Assembly (NCBI GenBank): GCA_025360985.1
Contig: JANYBA010000203.1
Location: 1 to 9,492, forward strand
DNA: 9,492 nucleotides
DNA from: Gammaproteobacteria bacterium
GTDB taxonomy: Bacteria; Pseudomonadota; Gammaproteobacteria; Xanthomonadales; Xanthomonadaceae
Direction of reading: 5' to 3'
Shown here: piece by piece, positions 1 to 6,413 of the stretch
Position numbering within the stretch: position 1 is the first letter of the stretch
Layout: every line of letters begins with the position of its first letter
Made by a program: the position numbers and the translations under genes
The notes under the pieces: model-generated
What the model saw: the letters and a program-made list of their open reading frames with translations, nothing else
What the model was told of the DNA's origin: nothing
Databases searched by the model: none

Positions 1-98
1 CGCTCGAGTTCGCGATCGAGCGCGTCGAGGTTCCAGAAATCTTCGCTTTTCCAGTCCAGCGGATGCCGCGTCGGTGCTTCCAGGCTGCCTTCGCGCAT
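1..98 (-). CDS. Fe-S oxidoreductase (heterodisulfide-reductase-like), N-terminal fragment
   Basis: This is a partial gene running off the left edge; only its first 32 codons are present. The ATG (98-96) lies 9 nt after the rubrerythrin stop. It reads MREGSLEAPTRHPLDW followed by KSEDFWNLDALDRELE. I recognise this as the N-terminus of the (Fe-S)-binding proteins commonly encoded directly after rubrerythrin in proteobacteria. In that family this segment is followed by a Cys-rich ferredoxin-type motif and then CCG-type cluster domains, all of which lie outside the window. The tight spacing says it is co-transcribed and probably translationally coupled with rubrerythrin; the intervening bases hold no strong Shine-Dalgarno. 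Its likely role is electron transfer in the rubrerythrin peroxide-detoxification pathway, which is inferred from family and context. The family call rests on a short stretch recalled from memory and needs the rest of the gene to confirm. Confidence 0.72.
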   Translation of the reverse strand, partial: MREGSLEAPTRHPLDWKSEDFWNLDALDRELE

Positions 99-107
99 GG
101 CAGGCGC

Positions 108-524
108 TCAGCCCATTTCGCCGAGGGCCTTGGTGAAGCGGTTGGCGTGCGAGCGTTCGGCCTTGGCCAGCGTCTCGAACCAGTCGGCGATTTCGTCGAA
201 GCCTTCGCTGCGCGCTTCCTTGGCCATGCCCGGGTCCATGTCGGAATACTCGTGGGTCTCGCCCGCGATCGCCGATTTCAGATTCAGGCTGGTGCCGCCG
301 AACGGCAGTCCGGTGGCGGGATCGCCGACGGCTTCGAGGTATTCGAGGTGGCCGTGGGCGTGGCCGGTTTCGCCTTCCGCGGTGGAGCGGAACACGGCTG
401 CCACGTCGTTGTAGCCTTCGACGTCGGCCTTTTGTGCGAAGTAGAGGTAACGGCGGTTGGCCTGGGATTCGCCGGCGAACGCGGCCTTCAGGTTGCCTTC
501 GGTTTTGGTGCCTTTGAGGGACAT
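108..524 (-). CDS. Rubrerythrin-family di-iron protein lacking the rubredoxin domain
   Basis: This 138-residue four-helix-bundle protein is of the rubrerythrin (erythrin) type. The di-iron ligand set is complete: Glu19 (in GES), Glu52 and His55 (ExxH), Glu89 and Glu92 (GETHE), and Glu123 and His126 (AERSH). This matches the classic rubrerythrin set (E20, E53, H56, E94, E97, E127, H130) almost position for position. The C-terminal rubredoxin domain with two CxxC motifs is absent; the protein ends shortly after the last metal-binding helix. Members typically reduce hydrogen peroxide in the cytoplasm, taking electrons from a partner. Because there is no rubredoxin domain, an external donor is needed, and the Fe-S protein encoded 9 nt downstream is the obvious candidate (inference). 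The oxyR gene lies immediately upstream on the same strand, which fits peroxide-stress control. The ATG at 524-522 places the usual family start right before the first helix; the ribosome site is weak (GAGG about 9 nt upstream). Confidence 0.93.
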   Translation of the reverse strand: MSLKGTKTEGNLKAAFAGESQANRRYLYFAQKADVEGYNDVAAVFRSTAEGETGHAHGHLEYLEAVGDPATGLPFGGTSLNLKSAIAGETHEYSDMDPGMAKEARSEGFDEIADWFETLAKAERSHANRFTKALGEMG

Positions 525-541
525 GGGGAGCCTCGCGAAAT

Positions 542-607
542 GGACGGTGGCAGGAGTCCCGGTTGGGGCCGGGACCGTCCGAGGATAATCCCGGATCGGT
601 ATCGGGA
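542..607 (-). other. Structured 5' leader of rubrerythrin (two stem-loops)
   Basis: If transcription starts about 7 bases after the TATAAT (near 609), the leader before the rubrerythrin ATG is about 85 nt and contains two inverted repeats. The first is TCCCG (589-593) with CGGGA (603-607), extendable by an AT/AT pair around a one-base bulge, at the very 5' end. The second is GGACGGT (542-548) with ACCGTCC (574-580), enclosing CCCGG (558-562) with CCGGG (569-573) around a TTGGGG loop. No T-run follows on the minus strand, so this is not a standard intrinsic terminator. It could stabilise the mRNA, act as an operator or control translation. Only the complementarity is seen directly; function is unknown. 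Confidence 0.4.
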
Positions 608-611
608 GGAA

Positions 612-648
612 ATGAATTATAACAATAGTTTCGATAGAGCCTGTGTAT
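612..648 (-). promoter_or_regulatory. Candidate rubrerythrin promoter with OxyR-like tandem half-sites
   Basis: An AT-rich patch in GC-rich surroundings holds a perfect TATAAT at 621-616 on the minus strand, pointing at rubrerythrin. No good -35 lies 15-19 bases upstream, which suggests activator dependence. Compared with the E. coli OxyR consensus (ATAGnTnnnAnCTAT twice, 7 bases apart), positions 648-634 match 7 of 10 fixed bases and 626-612 match 7 of 10, with exactly 7 bases between them. The first block, with one flanking base on each side, reads GATA...CTATC and overlaps the oxyR stop codon. Against OxyR activation, the second block covers the -10 itself, where activators do not normally sit. 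The promoter is more secure than the OxyR site. Confidence 0.4.
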
Positions 649-1568
649 CAGGCTCGTTTCGACGTAGGCAGGTCCAGCAGCCCGGTTGGAAGGTCGCGCA
701 AGACCGCCGCGAGCTGGTGCAGGAATCCCGACATCGCCGAACTCTTGCGCCAGACCAGGGCCAGCTTGCGGGTCGGCGTGGGTTTCTTGAACGGCACCAG
801 CCGGATGCTTTCCGATGCCTGCACCGGTGGTTTGACCGCGAGGATCGGCAGCAAGGTCATGCCGACGCCAGCGGCGACCATCTGCCGCAGGGTTTCCAGG
901 CTGGTGGCGCGAAAACCTTCTTTTTCGCCGGCCCCGGCCAACTTGCAGACCGCCAGGGCCTGGTCGCGCAGGCAATGGCCGTCCTCGAGCAACAACAGAT
1001 GCTGCTCCGACAATTCGCTGAGCTTCAATTCGCGATGACGCGCCAAGGGATGGCCACGAGGCAGCGCCAGGATGAAGGGCTCCTCGAACAAGTCCTCGGT
1101 TTCCAGCCAAGCTTCGTGCAATGGCAGTGCGAGCACGGCGGCGTCGAGACGGCCCTCGTGCAGCATCTGCAGCACGACTTCGGATTTTTCCTCGACCAGC
1201 AGCAATTCCAGGCGCGGGAAGCGCTTGCCGATCTTCGGCACGACGTGCGGCAACAGGTACGGCGCCAGCGTCGGGAACAGGCCAAGCCGCACGCTTCCAG
1301 CCTCGGGATCGGCGGTGCGTCGCGCCGATTCGCGCATTTGCTCGACTTCCGCGACGACCCGGCGCGCCCGCGTGACGATATCGGCGCCGACCGGAGTGAG
1401 CATGATTTGCCGCGGCGCGCGCTCGATCAGTTGCACGCCGAGTTCTTCCTCGAGTTTCCGGATCTGGGTCGAGAGCGTGGGCTGGCTGACGTGGCAGGCG
1501 TCGGCGGCCCGGCCGAAATGGCGCCGGTCAGCGAGGGCGATCAGGTAGTGCAGGTCGCGCAGGTTCAT
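648..1568 (-). CDS. oxyR: OxyR, LysR-family hydrogen-peroxide-sensing regulator
   Basis: This 306-residue LysR-type regulator has the length of E. coli OxyR (305). The N-terminal winged helix-turn-helix spans about residues 1-60 (MNLRDLHYLIALADRRHFG, then AADACHVSQPTLSTQIRKLE), followed by a linker helix and the two-lobed regulatory domain from about residue 90. The diagnostic feature is GHCLRDQALAVC, with Cys199 and Cys208 at exactly the E. coli redox-disulfide positions. A peroxide-formed disulfide there switches OxyR to activate catalase, ahpC and iron-handling genes. The reading frame continues open upstream of the chosen ATG (1568-1566), but this Met gives the canonical N-terminus. No clear Shine-Dalgarno precedes it. 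The start lies inside the 3' end of the upstream hydrolase gene (41-nt overlap, different frame), so translation may be coupled. The downstream rubrerythrin gene is a plausible target. Confidence 0.95.
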   Translation of the reverse strand: MNLRDLHYLIALADRRHFGRAADACHVSQPTLSTQIRKLEEELGVQLIERAPRQIMLTPVGADIVTRARRVVAEVEQMRESARRTADPEAGSVRLGLFPTLAPYLLPHVVPKIGKRFPRLELLLVEEKSEVVLQMLHEGRLDAAVLALPLHEAWLETEDLFEEPFILALPRGHPLARHRELKLSELSEQHLLLLEDGHCLRDQALAVCKLAGAGEKEGFRATSLETLRQMVAAGVGMTLLPILAVKPPVQASESIRLVPFKKPTPTRKLALVWRKSSAMSGFLHQLAAVLRDLPTGLLDLPTSKRA

Positions 1569-2454
1569 CGTGCAAGCATAGGCCACGCGGGCAAGCCGGC
1601 GCAGCGGCCGACCGGGCGCGGATCCAGCGCAGGCTGCGCTCGAGCACCGGCGATTGGCTCGGGTAGGCGAAACCAAGCAGCAGGCGGATGTGGCCGATGC
1701 CGGGCAGGATTTCCAGGGCCACCGGCTCTCCCGCCGCTTGCAGCCGGGCGGCGAGGCGCTGGCTGTTCCTGGGCCAGGCGAGGTCGTCGTCGGCGCCGTG
1801 CAACAGCAGGAAGGCAGGCTCGTCGCCATCGACGAAGTTCACCGGCTGCGAGCGCGGCCATTGCGACTCCGGCCCGAACACCTGGGCCACCTTCGGATCG
1901 GTGAAGGGCAGGAAATCGTAGGGCCCCGCCAAGCCGACGACGCCGCGAAGCTCGCGCGGCGCCATGCCGACGGCGCGCAGGTAATGGCCGTCGGTCGCGA
2001 GCAGAGCGGCGATATGGGCGCCGGCCGAATGTCCCATCAGGAACATCCGCGTCGGATCTCCCCCTAGTTTTCCGGCATGGGCGCGGGTCCAGGCGACCGC
2101 CGCGGCGGCATCGTCCATGAAGCTCGGGAAGAGATTGCCTGGAGCCTTGCGGTAGTCGGGGATGACCACGACGAGGCCCGCGCGCGCCAGCGCGTTGCCG
2201 ACGAACCGGTAGTCCTCCTTGCGCCCGTTACGCCAGCTGCCACCATAGAAGAACACCACCACCGGGTCCGATTGCCCGCCCGCGCGGCGATAGACGTCGG
2301 CGGACAGTCGATGCGCCGGATCGAAAACGACCGTCTCGACGTGCTGGGCCGGGACGGCGGCGTTGACGGCCCAGAAATACGCGCGCTGGCAGCCGCCGAG
2401 GACTGGCAGGCAGGCCAACACCAGGAGCAGGCGGAATATCGAGCCGGGATTCAT
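1528..2454 (-). CDS. Alpha/beta hydrolase lipoprotein (carboxylesterase/BD-FAE-like)
   Basis: This 308-residue probable exported esterase begins with a lipoprotein signal: Met-Asn-Pro, Arg8, a hydrophobic core (LLLVLACLPVL) and the lipobox LGGC with Cys22 as the lipidated residue. The hydrolase domain carries a YGGSW oxyanion motif (70-74), similar to the HGGxW of the hormone-sensitive-lipase and BD-FAE esterase groups. It also carries the nucleophile elbow GHSAG (Ser143), a probable acid at Asp223 (HGADD) and the catalytic His255 (GIGH). Substrate is unknown. The ATG at 2454-2452 is preferred because the signal peptide starts there, although the frame is open further upstream into the start of the divergent gene. 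The C-terminus has a roughly 28-residue tail after the last helix (LRWIRAR), rich in Pro, Ala and Arg, whose last 13 codons overlap the oxyR start. That tail looks non-conserved. Confidence 0.85.
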   Translation of the reverse strand: MNPGSIFRLLLVLACLPVLGGCQRAYFWAVNAAVPAQHVETVVFDPAHRLSADVYRRAGGQSDPVVVFFYGGSWRNGRKEDYRFVGNALARAGLVVVIPDYRKAPGNLFPSFMDDAAAAVAWTRAHAGKLGGDPTRMFLMGHSAGAHIAALLATDGHYLRAVGMAPRELRGVVGLAGPYDFLPFTDPKVAQVFGPESQWPRSQPVNFVDGDEPAFLLLHGADDDLAWPRNSQRLAARLQAAGEPVALEILPGIGHIRLLLGFAYPSQSPVLERSLRWIRARSAAAPACPRGLCLHDEPARPALPDRPR

Positions 2455-2491
2455 GGCGCTATCATGGCCACCGGAGTGTGCAGGAGCCGTC
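2455..2491. promoter_or_regulatory. Divergent start region between hydrolase lipoprotein and Pycsar-like gene
   Basis: Only 37 bases separate the two divergent start codons, so each promoter probably extends into the opposing gene. On the plus strand, TATCAT (2460-2465, five of six matches to TATAAT) could be a -10 for the membrane-protein gene, but the hexamer 17 bases upstream is a poor -35. A strong ribosome site, AGGAG at 2482-2486, ends 5 bases before the plus-strand ATG. I see no convincing promoter for the hydrolase. Confidence 0.3.
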
Positions 2492-3052
2492 ATGACCGAC
2501 AGCGAACCCAACGACTTGGCCCGGCGTTACGCCGCCATCCCCGAGCGCAATACCGCGGACGTGCTGCTCCGGACCGTGCAGCAGCACCACGTGCAGCTGT
2601 CGGTGATGGCCGATACCAAGGCCAATATCCTGATCACCGTGTCGTCGATCGTGCTGACCCTGGTACTGGGCAAGATGAACGATCCGGGCCTGCGCGGGGC
2701 GATGCTGACGCTCGCCGGCTTCGTGCTGGCGGCCTTGCTGCTGGCGATCATCGCCGTGTTGCCGAAGTACCGGCCGCTGCGGCTCGCGCCCGGCTCACCC
2801 TTGCCGGCGAACTTCAACCTGCTGTTCTTCGGCCATTTCGCCGAGCTGCCGCGCGATCGCTTCCTCGGCGAGATGGCCGACGCACTGCAGCCCGACGGCT
2901 CGGTGTATTCCTCGATGGCGGGCGATGTCTACGCGATCGGCTACTACCTCGCGCACTACAAGTACCGGTTCCTGCGCCTGTCCTACCTGTTCTTCCTGGG
3001 CGGATTCGTTTGCGCCTGCTTGGTCGCGGCGTTCGAAATGCTCAGGCACTGA
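2492..3052 (+). CDS. DUF5706 / Pycsar-effector-family membrane protein (PycTM-like)
   Basis: This 186-residue protein matches what I know of the DUF5706 family, now called Pycsar effector (PycTM). A polar N-terminal segment with QQHHVQLSVMADTKAN (30-45) carries the family's ADxKAN signature. Two transmembrane helices follow (about 46-61 and 69-90). A soluble middle holds NFNLLFFGHFAEL (107-119) and ALQPDGSVYSSMAGDVYAIG (131-150), and a third hydrophobic helix spans about 161-181. In Pycsar defence, the effector responds to cCMP or cUMP made by a partner cyclase and damages the membrane. No cyclase is encoded in this window, so a defence role here is unproven; it may be a housekeeping paralogue. 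The start is set by AGGAG 5 bases upstream; the in-frame Met further left would run into the divergent lipoprotein gene. The stop shares one base with the prmC start (TGATG), implying one transcript. Confidence 0.78.
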   Translation: MTDSEPNDLARRYAAIPERNTADVLLRTVQQHHVQLSVMADTKANILITVSSIVLTLVLGKMNDPGLRGAMLTLAGFVLAALLLAIIAVLPKYRPLRLAPGSPLPANFNLLFFGHFAELPRDRFLGEMADALQPDGSVYSSMAGDVYAIGYYLAHYKYRFLRLSYLFFLGGFVCACLVAAFEMLRH

Positions 3053-3885
3053 TGACGACGGTCGGGCAGGCCTTGCGCGCCGCCGCCGCCGCGCTGCCCG
3101 GGGACGAAGCTCGCGCCGAGGCGGAAATGCTGCTGGCGCAGGCCCTCCAGCAGTCGCGGGCCTGGCTGGTCGCGCACGACCGGGACGCCCTGGAGCACGA
3201 GCCGCGCGCGCGCTTTTCCGCGCTGCTCGCCCGTCGCCGCGCCGGCGAACCGGTGGCGCATATCCTCGGCCAGCGCGGGTTCTGGTCGCTCGATCTCGCC
3301 GTCACCGCCGATACGCTGATCCCGCGCCCCGAGACCGAGCGACTGGTGGAGCTCGCGCTCGAACGCCTGCCCTTTGCGCAGTCCAGCGAGGTCCTGGACC
3401 TGGGCACCGGCACCGGCGCGATTGCGCTGGCCATCGCCAGCGAACGGCCCGATGCCGCGATCACCGCAGTTGACGCGGATGCGCGCGCGTTGGCGGTCGC
3501 GGGCAAGAATGCTGCGCGCTTGGGACTGGGCCGCATCCGATTCCTGCGCAGCGACTGGTTTTCCGCCGTGGCCGGCGAGCGCTTCCGGCTGATCGTCGCC
3601 AATCCACCGTATCTCGCCGAGGACGATCCGCACCTGGCGACCGGCGACTTGCGCCACGAGCCGCGCCTGGCCCTGGTCTCGGGACCCGACGGATTGGATG
3701 CGATCCGACGCATTGTCAGGCAGGCGCCGGGCCACCTCGCTCCTGACGGCTGGTTATTGCTGGAACACGGGATGGACCAAGGCGGCGCGGTGCGCGAGTT
3801 GCTGCGCACGGCTGGATTCACGCTGGTTTCGACGGCCACGGACATTGAAGGCCGCGATCGGGTGACGCTCGGCCAATTCGGCTGA
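3052..3885 (+). CDS. prmC: PrmC, release-factor glutamine N5-methyltransferase
   Basis: This 277-residue cytoplasmic enzyme has the same length as E. coli PrmC (HemK). It methylates the Gln of the GGQ motif of peptide release factors RF1 and RF2, using S-adenosylmethionine. An N-terminal helical release-factor-recognition domain (about 1-75) leads to the conserved IPRPETE (90-96). The SAM-binding glycine loop is DLGTGTGAIAL (116-126), and the catalytic NPPY motif is at 184-187. The C-terminal GRDRV (267-271) is also typical. The ATG (3052-3054) overlaps the preceding stop by one base, so translation is probably coupled to the Pycsar-like gene. In many bacteria prmC follows prfA, encoding RF1; that partner is absent here. 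The gene ends 9 bases from the convergent secreted-protein gene, with no evident terminator between them. Confidence 0.94.
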   Translation: MTTVGQALRAAAAALPGDEARAEAEMLLAQALQQSRAWLVAHDRDALEHEPRARFSALLARRRAGEPVAHILGQRGFWSLDLAVTADTLIPRPETERLVELALERLPFAQSSEVLDLGTGTGAIALAIASERPDAAITAVDADARALAVAGKNAARLGLGRIRFLRSDWFSAVAGERFRLIVANPPYLAEDDPHLATGDLRHEPRLALVSGPDGLDAIRRIVRQAPGHLAPDGWLLLEHGMDQGGAVRELLRTAGFTLVSTATDIEGRDRVTLGQFG

Positions 3886-3894
3886 CGCGAAGGT

Positions 3895-4329
3895 TCAGTG
3901 CACCGGGATTGCGATGGCGATGCCGGGCTTGCCGCGGATATCGAACTTCAGGCGCTTGCCGTTCGGCTCGTCCCAGAGTTTCGCGGTCATGTTGTCGCAG
4001 AACTGGTCGTAACGATCGTTGACATTGGACGCCATCGAAGTTCGATGGGCATCGCGCATGCCGCTGTTCGGGCGGGCGACCGCAGAAAATGCGCCGGCAG
4101 GGATCTTCCCGGGGCCGGTCGTGACGTGGGCAGAACCAAGGTTGGGCGGCAGGCGCAGCGCCGAGTCGGGCATGCCAGCAAGGAAGTTGTTGCGCTGCTG
4201 CCAATTCGGCGCATTGGCGCGGTCGGGTCGAACGGCGCGGCGGCCCGATTCCGATGCGCTCGCATCAAGCGCGAGCCCGCCGAGCAGGCTCACCACCATC
4301 AATGCGGCAATGGGACGGAATCGGCGCAA
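3895..4329 (-). CDS. Small secreted protein of unknown function (TTG start)
   Basis: This is a 144-residue protein I do not recognise. Its N-terminus is a Sec-type signal peptide: positively charged MRRFRP, a hydrophobic core IAALMVVSLLGGLAL, then ASA with likely cleavage near residue 25. The mature part of about 119 residues is basic, has a single Cys, and ends in a hydrophobic tail (IRGKPGIAIAIPVH) after DEPNGKRLKFD. No repeat or catalytic motif is visible. The start codon is TTG (4329-4327): AGGAG at 4341-4337 lies 7 bases upstream. The next Met sits inside the hydrophobic core and would remove the basic end of the signal, so TTG is better supported. The gene is convergent with prmC, 9 bases from its stop, and probably has its own promoter in the 104 bases downstream of dxs. 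Coding is supported by the coherent signal peptide and ribosome site, not by homology. Confidence 0.7.
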   Translation of the reverse strand: MRRFRPIAALMVVSLLGGLALDASASESGRRAVRPDRANAPNWQQRNNFLAGMPDSALRLPPNLGSAHVTTGPGKIPAGAFSAVARPNSGMRDAHRTSMASNVNDRYDQFCDNMTAKLWDEPNGKRLKFDIRGKPGIAIAIPVH

Positions 4330-4384
4330 GCGCGATCTCCTGAAACCCGCTCCGGAGCCATGGCCCGAAAGTCATGGTTGGGTT

Positions 4385-4413
4385 CCAACGCTACCACGAA
4401 TCATGGTCGTTGG
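4385..4413. other. Stem-loop in the dxs / secreted-protein gap
   Basis: CCAACG (4385-4390) pairs with CGTTGG (4408-4413), and inside it ACCA (4393-4396) pairs with TGGT (4404-4407). That gives a 10-bp stem with a two-base bulge and a 7-base loop. It lies about 20 bases past the dxs stop, where a transcription terminator would be expected, but neither strand has a T-run after it. It could be a weak or Rho-assisted terminator, an mRNA 3'-end-protecting hairpin, or an operator upstream of the secreted-protein gene. Confidence 0.35.
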
Positions 4414-4433
4414 CAGCTACCTCGGAACGCCGT

Positions 4434-6335
4434 TCAGCCAGCAACAGAGCGGGGCCCGGCCTTGGCAAGTTCGGGCCAGCGGGCGAGCAGGGATAGACGG
4501 GCGGTGGCAGCGTCGAGGCCGGCTTCGACGAGCAATTGTTCCCGGCTGGCGTGCTCCTGGAAGTGGTCGGGCAAACCCAGGTGCAGGATCGGCAACGCCA
4601 GCCCTTCGGCAGCCAGCAGTTCGGCGACCCCGGAACCGGCCCCGCCCATGACGGCGTTGTCCTCCATCGTGACGAAGCCTTCGTGCGAATTCGCCAGCTC
4701 CAGGACCAGGGCACGGTCGAGCGGCTTGACGAAGCGCATGTTGACCAGGGTCAGGCCGAATTCTTCCGCCAGTTGCGCCGCGGCCGGCAGGACCGCGCCG
4801 AACGCCAGCACGGCCAGCTTGCCGCCGCGACGACGCAGTTCGGCCTTGCCGATCGGCAGGGTGTCGAGATTGGCTTGCACCGCCACGCCCGGACCGGTTC
4901 CGCGCGGATAACGCACGGCGGCCGGGCCACGATGCTTGAAGCCGGTGCTGAGCATTTTCCGGCATTCGTCTTCGTCGGCCGGTGCCATGACCAGCATGTT
5001 CGGGATGCAACGCAGGTAGGAATGGTCGAAGCTGCCGGCGTGGGTGGCGCCGTCCGGTCCGACCACGCCGGCGCGGTCGAGCGCGAACAGGACGTCCAGG
5101 TCCTGCACGGCGACGTCGTGGATCAGCTGGTCGTAGCCGCGTTGCAGGAAGGTCGAATAGATCGCGACCACCGGCTTGGCGCCTTCGCAGGCCATGCCGG
5201 CGGCCAGCGTCACCGCGTGCTGCTCGGCGATCGCCGTGTCGAAGTAGCGCTGCGGGAATTCCTGCGAGAAGCGCACCATGCCCGAGCCTTCGCGCATTGC
5301 CGGGGTGATGGCCATGAGTTTCGCGTCGGCCGCGGCCATGTCGCACAGCCAGTCGCCGAACACCTGGGTGTAGGTCGGCTTGGCCGGACCGCCTTTCTTG
5401 ACCACGCCGATATCCGGGTCGAACGGCGAGACCGCGTGGTATTCGATCTGGTCGCCCTCGGCGAGGTCGTAGCCCTTGCCCTTGGTGGTGATCACGTGCA
5501 AGAGCTGCGGGCCCTTGAGCGTTTTCAGGGTCTTGAGCGCGGTGACCAGCGCCGGCAGGTCGTGGCCGTCGATCGGGCCGGAATAATGGAAGCCCATTTC
5601 CTCGAACAGGGTCGAGGGCACGAACATGCCCTTCCAGTGCTCTTCCCAGCGGCGGACGAAACGCGCGGTCGGTTTGCGCTTGTCGCCGAGCAGCTTCTTG
5701 CCGCCTTCGCGCATTGCGTTCATCGTGCGGCTCGACATCATCCGGCCGAGCATCTTGGTCAGGCCGCCGACGTTTTCCGAAATCGACATCCGGTTGTCGT
5801 TGAGGATGACCAGCAGGTTCGGTTCCGGGTCCATGCCGCCGGCGTGGTTTAGCGCCTCGTAGGCCATGCCCGCCGTCATCGCACCGTCGCCGATCACCGC
5901 CACCACGTGGCGCTCGTCGCCGGTGCTTTGCAGGGCGATGGCCATGCCCAGCGCCGCCGAAATCGAGGTCGAGGAATGGCCGACGCCAAAGGTGTCGTAT
6001 TCGCTTTCGTCGCGCTTGGGGAACGGCGCGATGCCGTCCTTCTTCTTGACCGTGTGGATGCGGTCGCGACGGCCGGTGAGGATCTTGTGCGGATAGCACT
6101 GGTGGCCGACGTCCCAGACCAGGCGGTCCTTCGGGGTGTCGTAGAGGTAGTGCAGGGCGACCGTCAATTCGATCACGCCGAGGCCGGCGCCAAAATGGCC
6201 ACCGACCTGGCTGACGGTCTCGATCAGGTAGGCGCGCAGCTCCTCGGCGATGGCCGGCAGTTCCGCTTCCGGGAACTGGCGCAGGTCGGTGGGAATGGCG
6301 ATGCGGGAAAGGCGCGGATAGCGCTGGGCGTCCAT
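4434..6335 (-). CDS. dxs: 1-deoxy-D-xylulose-5-phosphate synthase
   Basis: This 633-residue cytoplasmic, thiamine-diphosphate-dependent enzyme condenses pyruvate with glyceraldehyde 3-phosphate to form DXP, the entry step of the MEP isoprenoid pathway and a precursor for thiamine and pyridoxal. Family landmarks are His47 ([14 protein letters not shown]), [14 protein letters not shown] (76-89), the TPP/Mg motif [18 protein letters not shown] (149-166) and NDNRMSI (179-185). Further landmarks are the catalytic Glu371 in AIAEQHAV, and Arg399, Asp428 and His432 in the substrate pocket ([16 protein letters not shown]). These residues are offset by at most a few positions from the E. coli enzyme. 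The sequence is complete to the C-terminal transketolase domain. A second long open frame on the same strand is a GC-rich shadow. The ATG (6335-6333) lies 78 bases after the stop of the upstream unknown gene. A possible own promoter is listed separately. Confidence 0.97.
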   Translation of the reverse strand: MDAQRYPRLSRIAIPTDLRQFPEAELPAIAEELRAYLIETVSQVGGHFGAGLGVIELTVALHYLYDTPKDRLVWDVGHQCYPHKILTGRRDRIHTVKKKDGIAPFPKRDESEYDTFGVGHSSTSISAALGMAIALQSTGDERHVVAVIGDGAMTAGMAYEALNHAGGMDPEPNLLVILNDNRMSISENVGGLTKMLGRMMSSRTMNAMREGGKKLLGDKRKPTARFVRRWEEHWKGMFVPSTLFEEMGFHYSGPIDGHDLPALVTALKTLKTLKGPQLLHVITTKGKGYDLAEGDQIEYHAVSPFDPDIGVVKKGGPAKPTYTQVFGDWLCDMAAADAKLMAITPAMREGSGMVRFSQEFPQRYFDTAIAEQHAVTLAAGMACEGAKPVVAIYSTFLQRGYDQLIHDVAVQDLDVLFALDRAGVVGPDGATHAGSFDHSYLRCIPNMLVMAPADEDECRKMLSTGFKHRGPAAVRYPRGTGPGVAVQANLDTLPIGKAELRRRGGKLAVLAFGAVLPAAAQLAEEFGLTLVNMRFVKPLDRALVLELANSHEGFVTMEDNAVMGGAGSGVAELLAAEGLALPILHLGLPDHFQEHASREQLLVEAGLDAATARLSLLARWPELAKAGPRSVAG

Positions 6336-6364
6336 CGGGACTCGACTGCAAGACTCAGGCGCGA

Positions 6365-6393
6365 ATTGTCCGGCAGCCCGGCAACCGGGGCAA
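6365..6393 (-). promoter_or_regulatory. dxs: Candidate dxs promoter
   Basis: Within the 78-base gap upstream of dxs, the minus strand carries TTGCCC (6393-6388), a 17-base spacer and GACAAT (6370-6365). Each hexamer matches four of six bases of the sigma-70 consensus at ideal spacing. Transcription would start about 25 bases before the dxs ATG. The spacer contains a small CCCGG/CCGGG inverted repeat (6377-6381 with 6385-6389). The match is modest and could be chance in this base composition. Confidence 0.3.
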
Positions 6394-6413
6394 GCACCGA
6401 TGCCGGGATCGCG

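Noticed and set aside
63..1904. 613-codon plus-strand open frame opposite rubrerythrin, oxyR and the hydrolase
   Set aside because: It spans three well-supported minus-strand genes plus their intergenic gap, is low-complexity (His/Arg/Gly/Gln-rich) and shows no domain. It is typical antisense openness in GC-rich DNA.
2077..3051. N-terminal extension of the prmC frame upstream of 3052
   Set aside because: It overlaps the hydrolase and the Pycsar-like gene and is Arg/Ala-rich. PrmC's normal length of 277 residues begins at 3052.
4417..6351. 644-codon minus-strand frame in another phase of dxs
   Set aside because: It is fully overlapped by the unmistakable dxs frame. Its product is Arg/Pro/Gly-rich with no motif.
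6377..6389. CCCGG/CCGGG hairpin as terminator of the receiver-like gene
   Set aside because: It is only a 5-bp stem with a 3-base loop, no T-run follows, and it overlaps a possible dxs promoter spacer.
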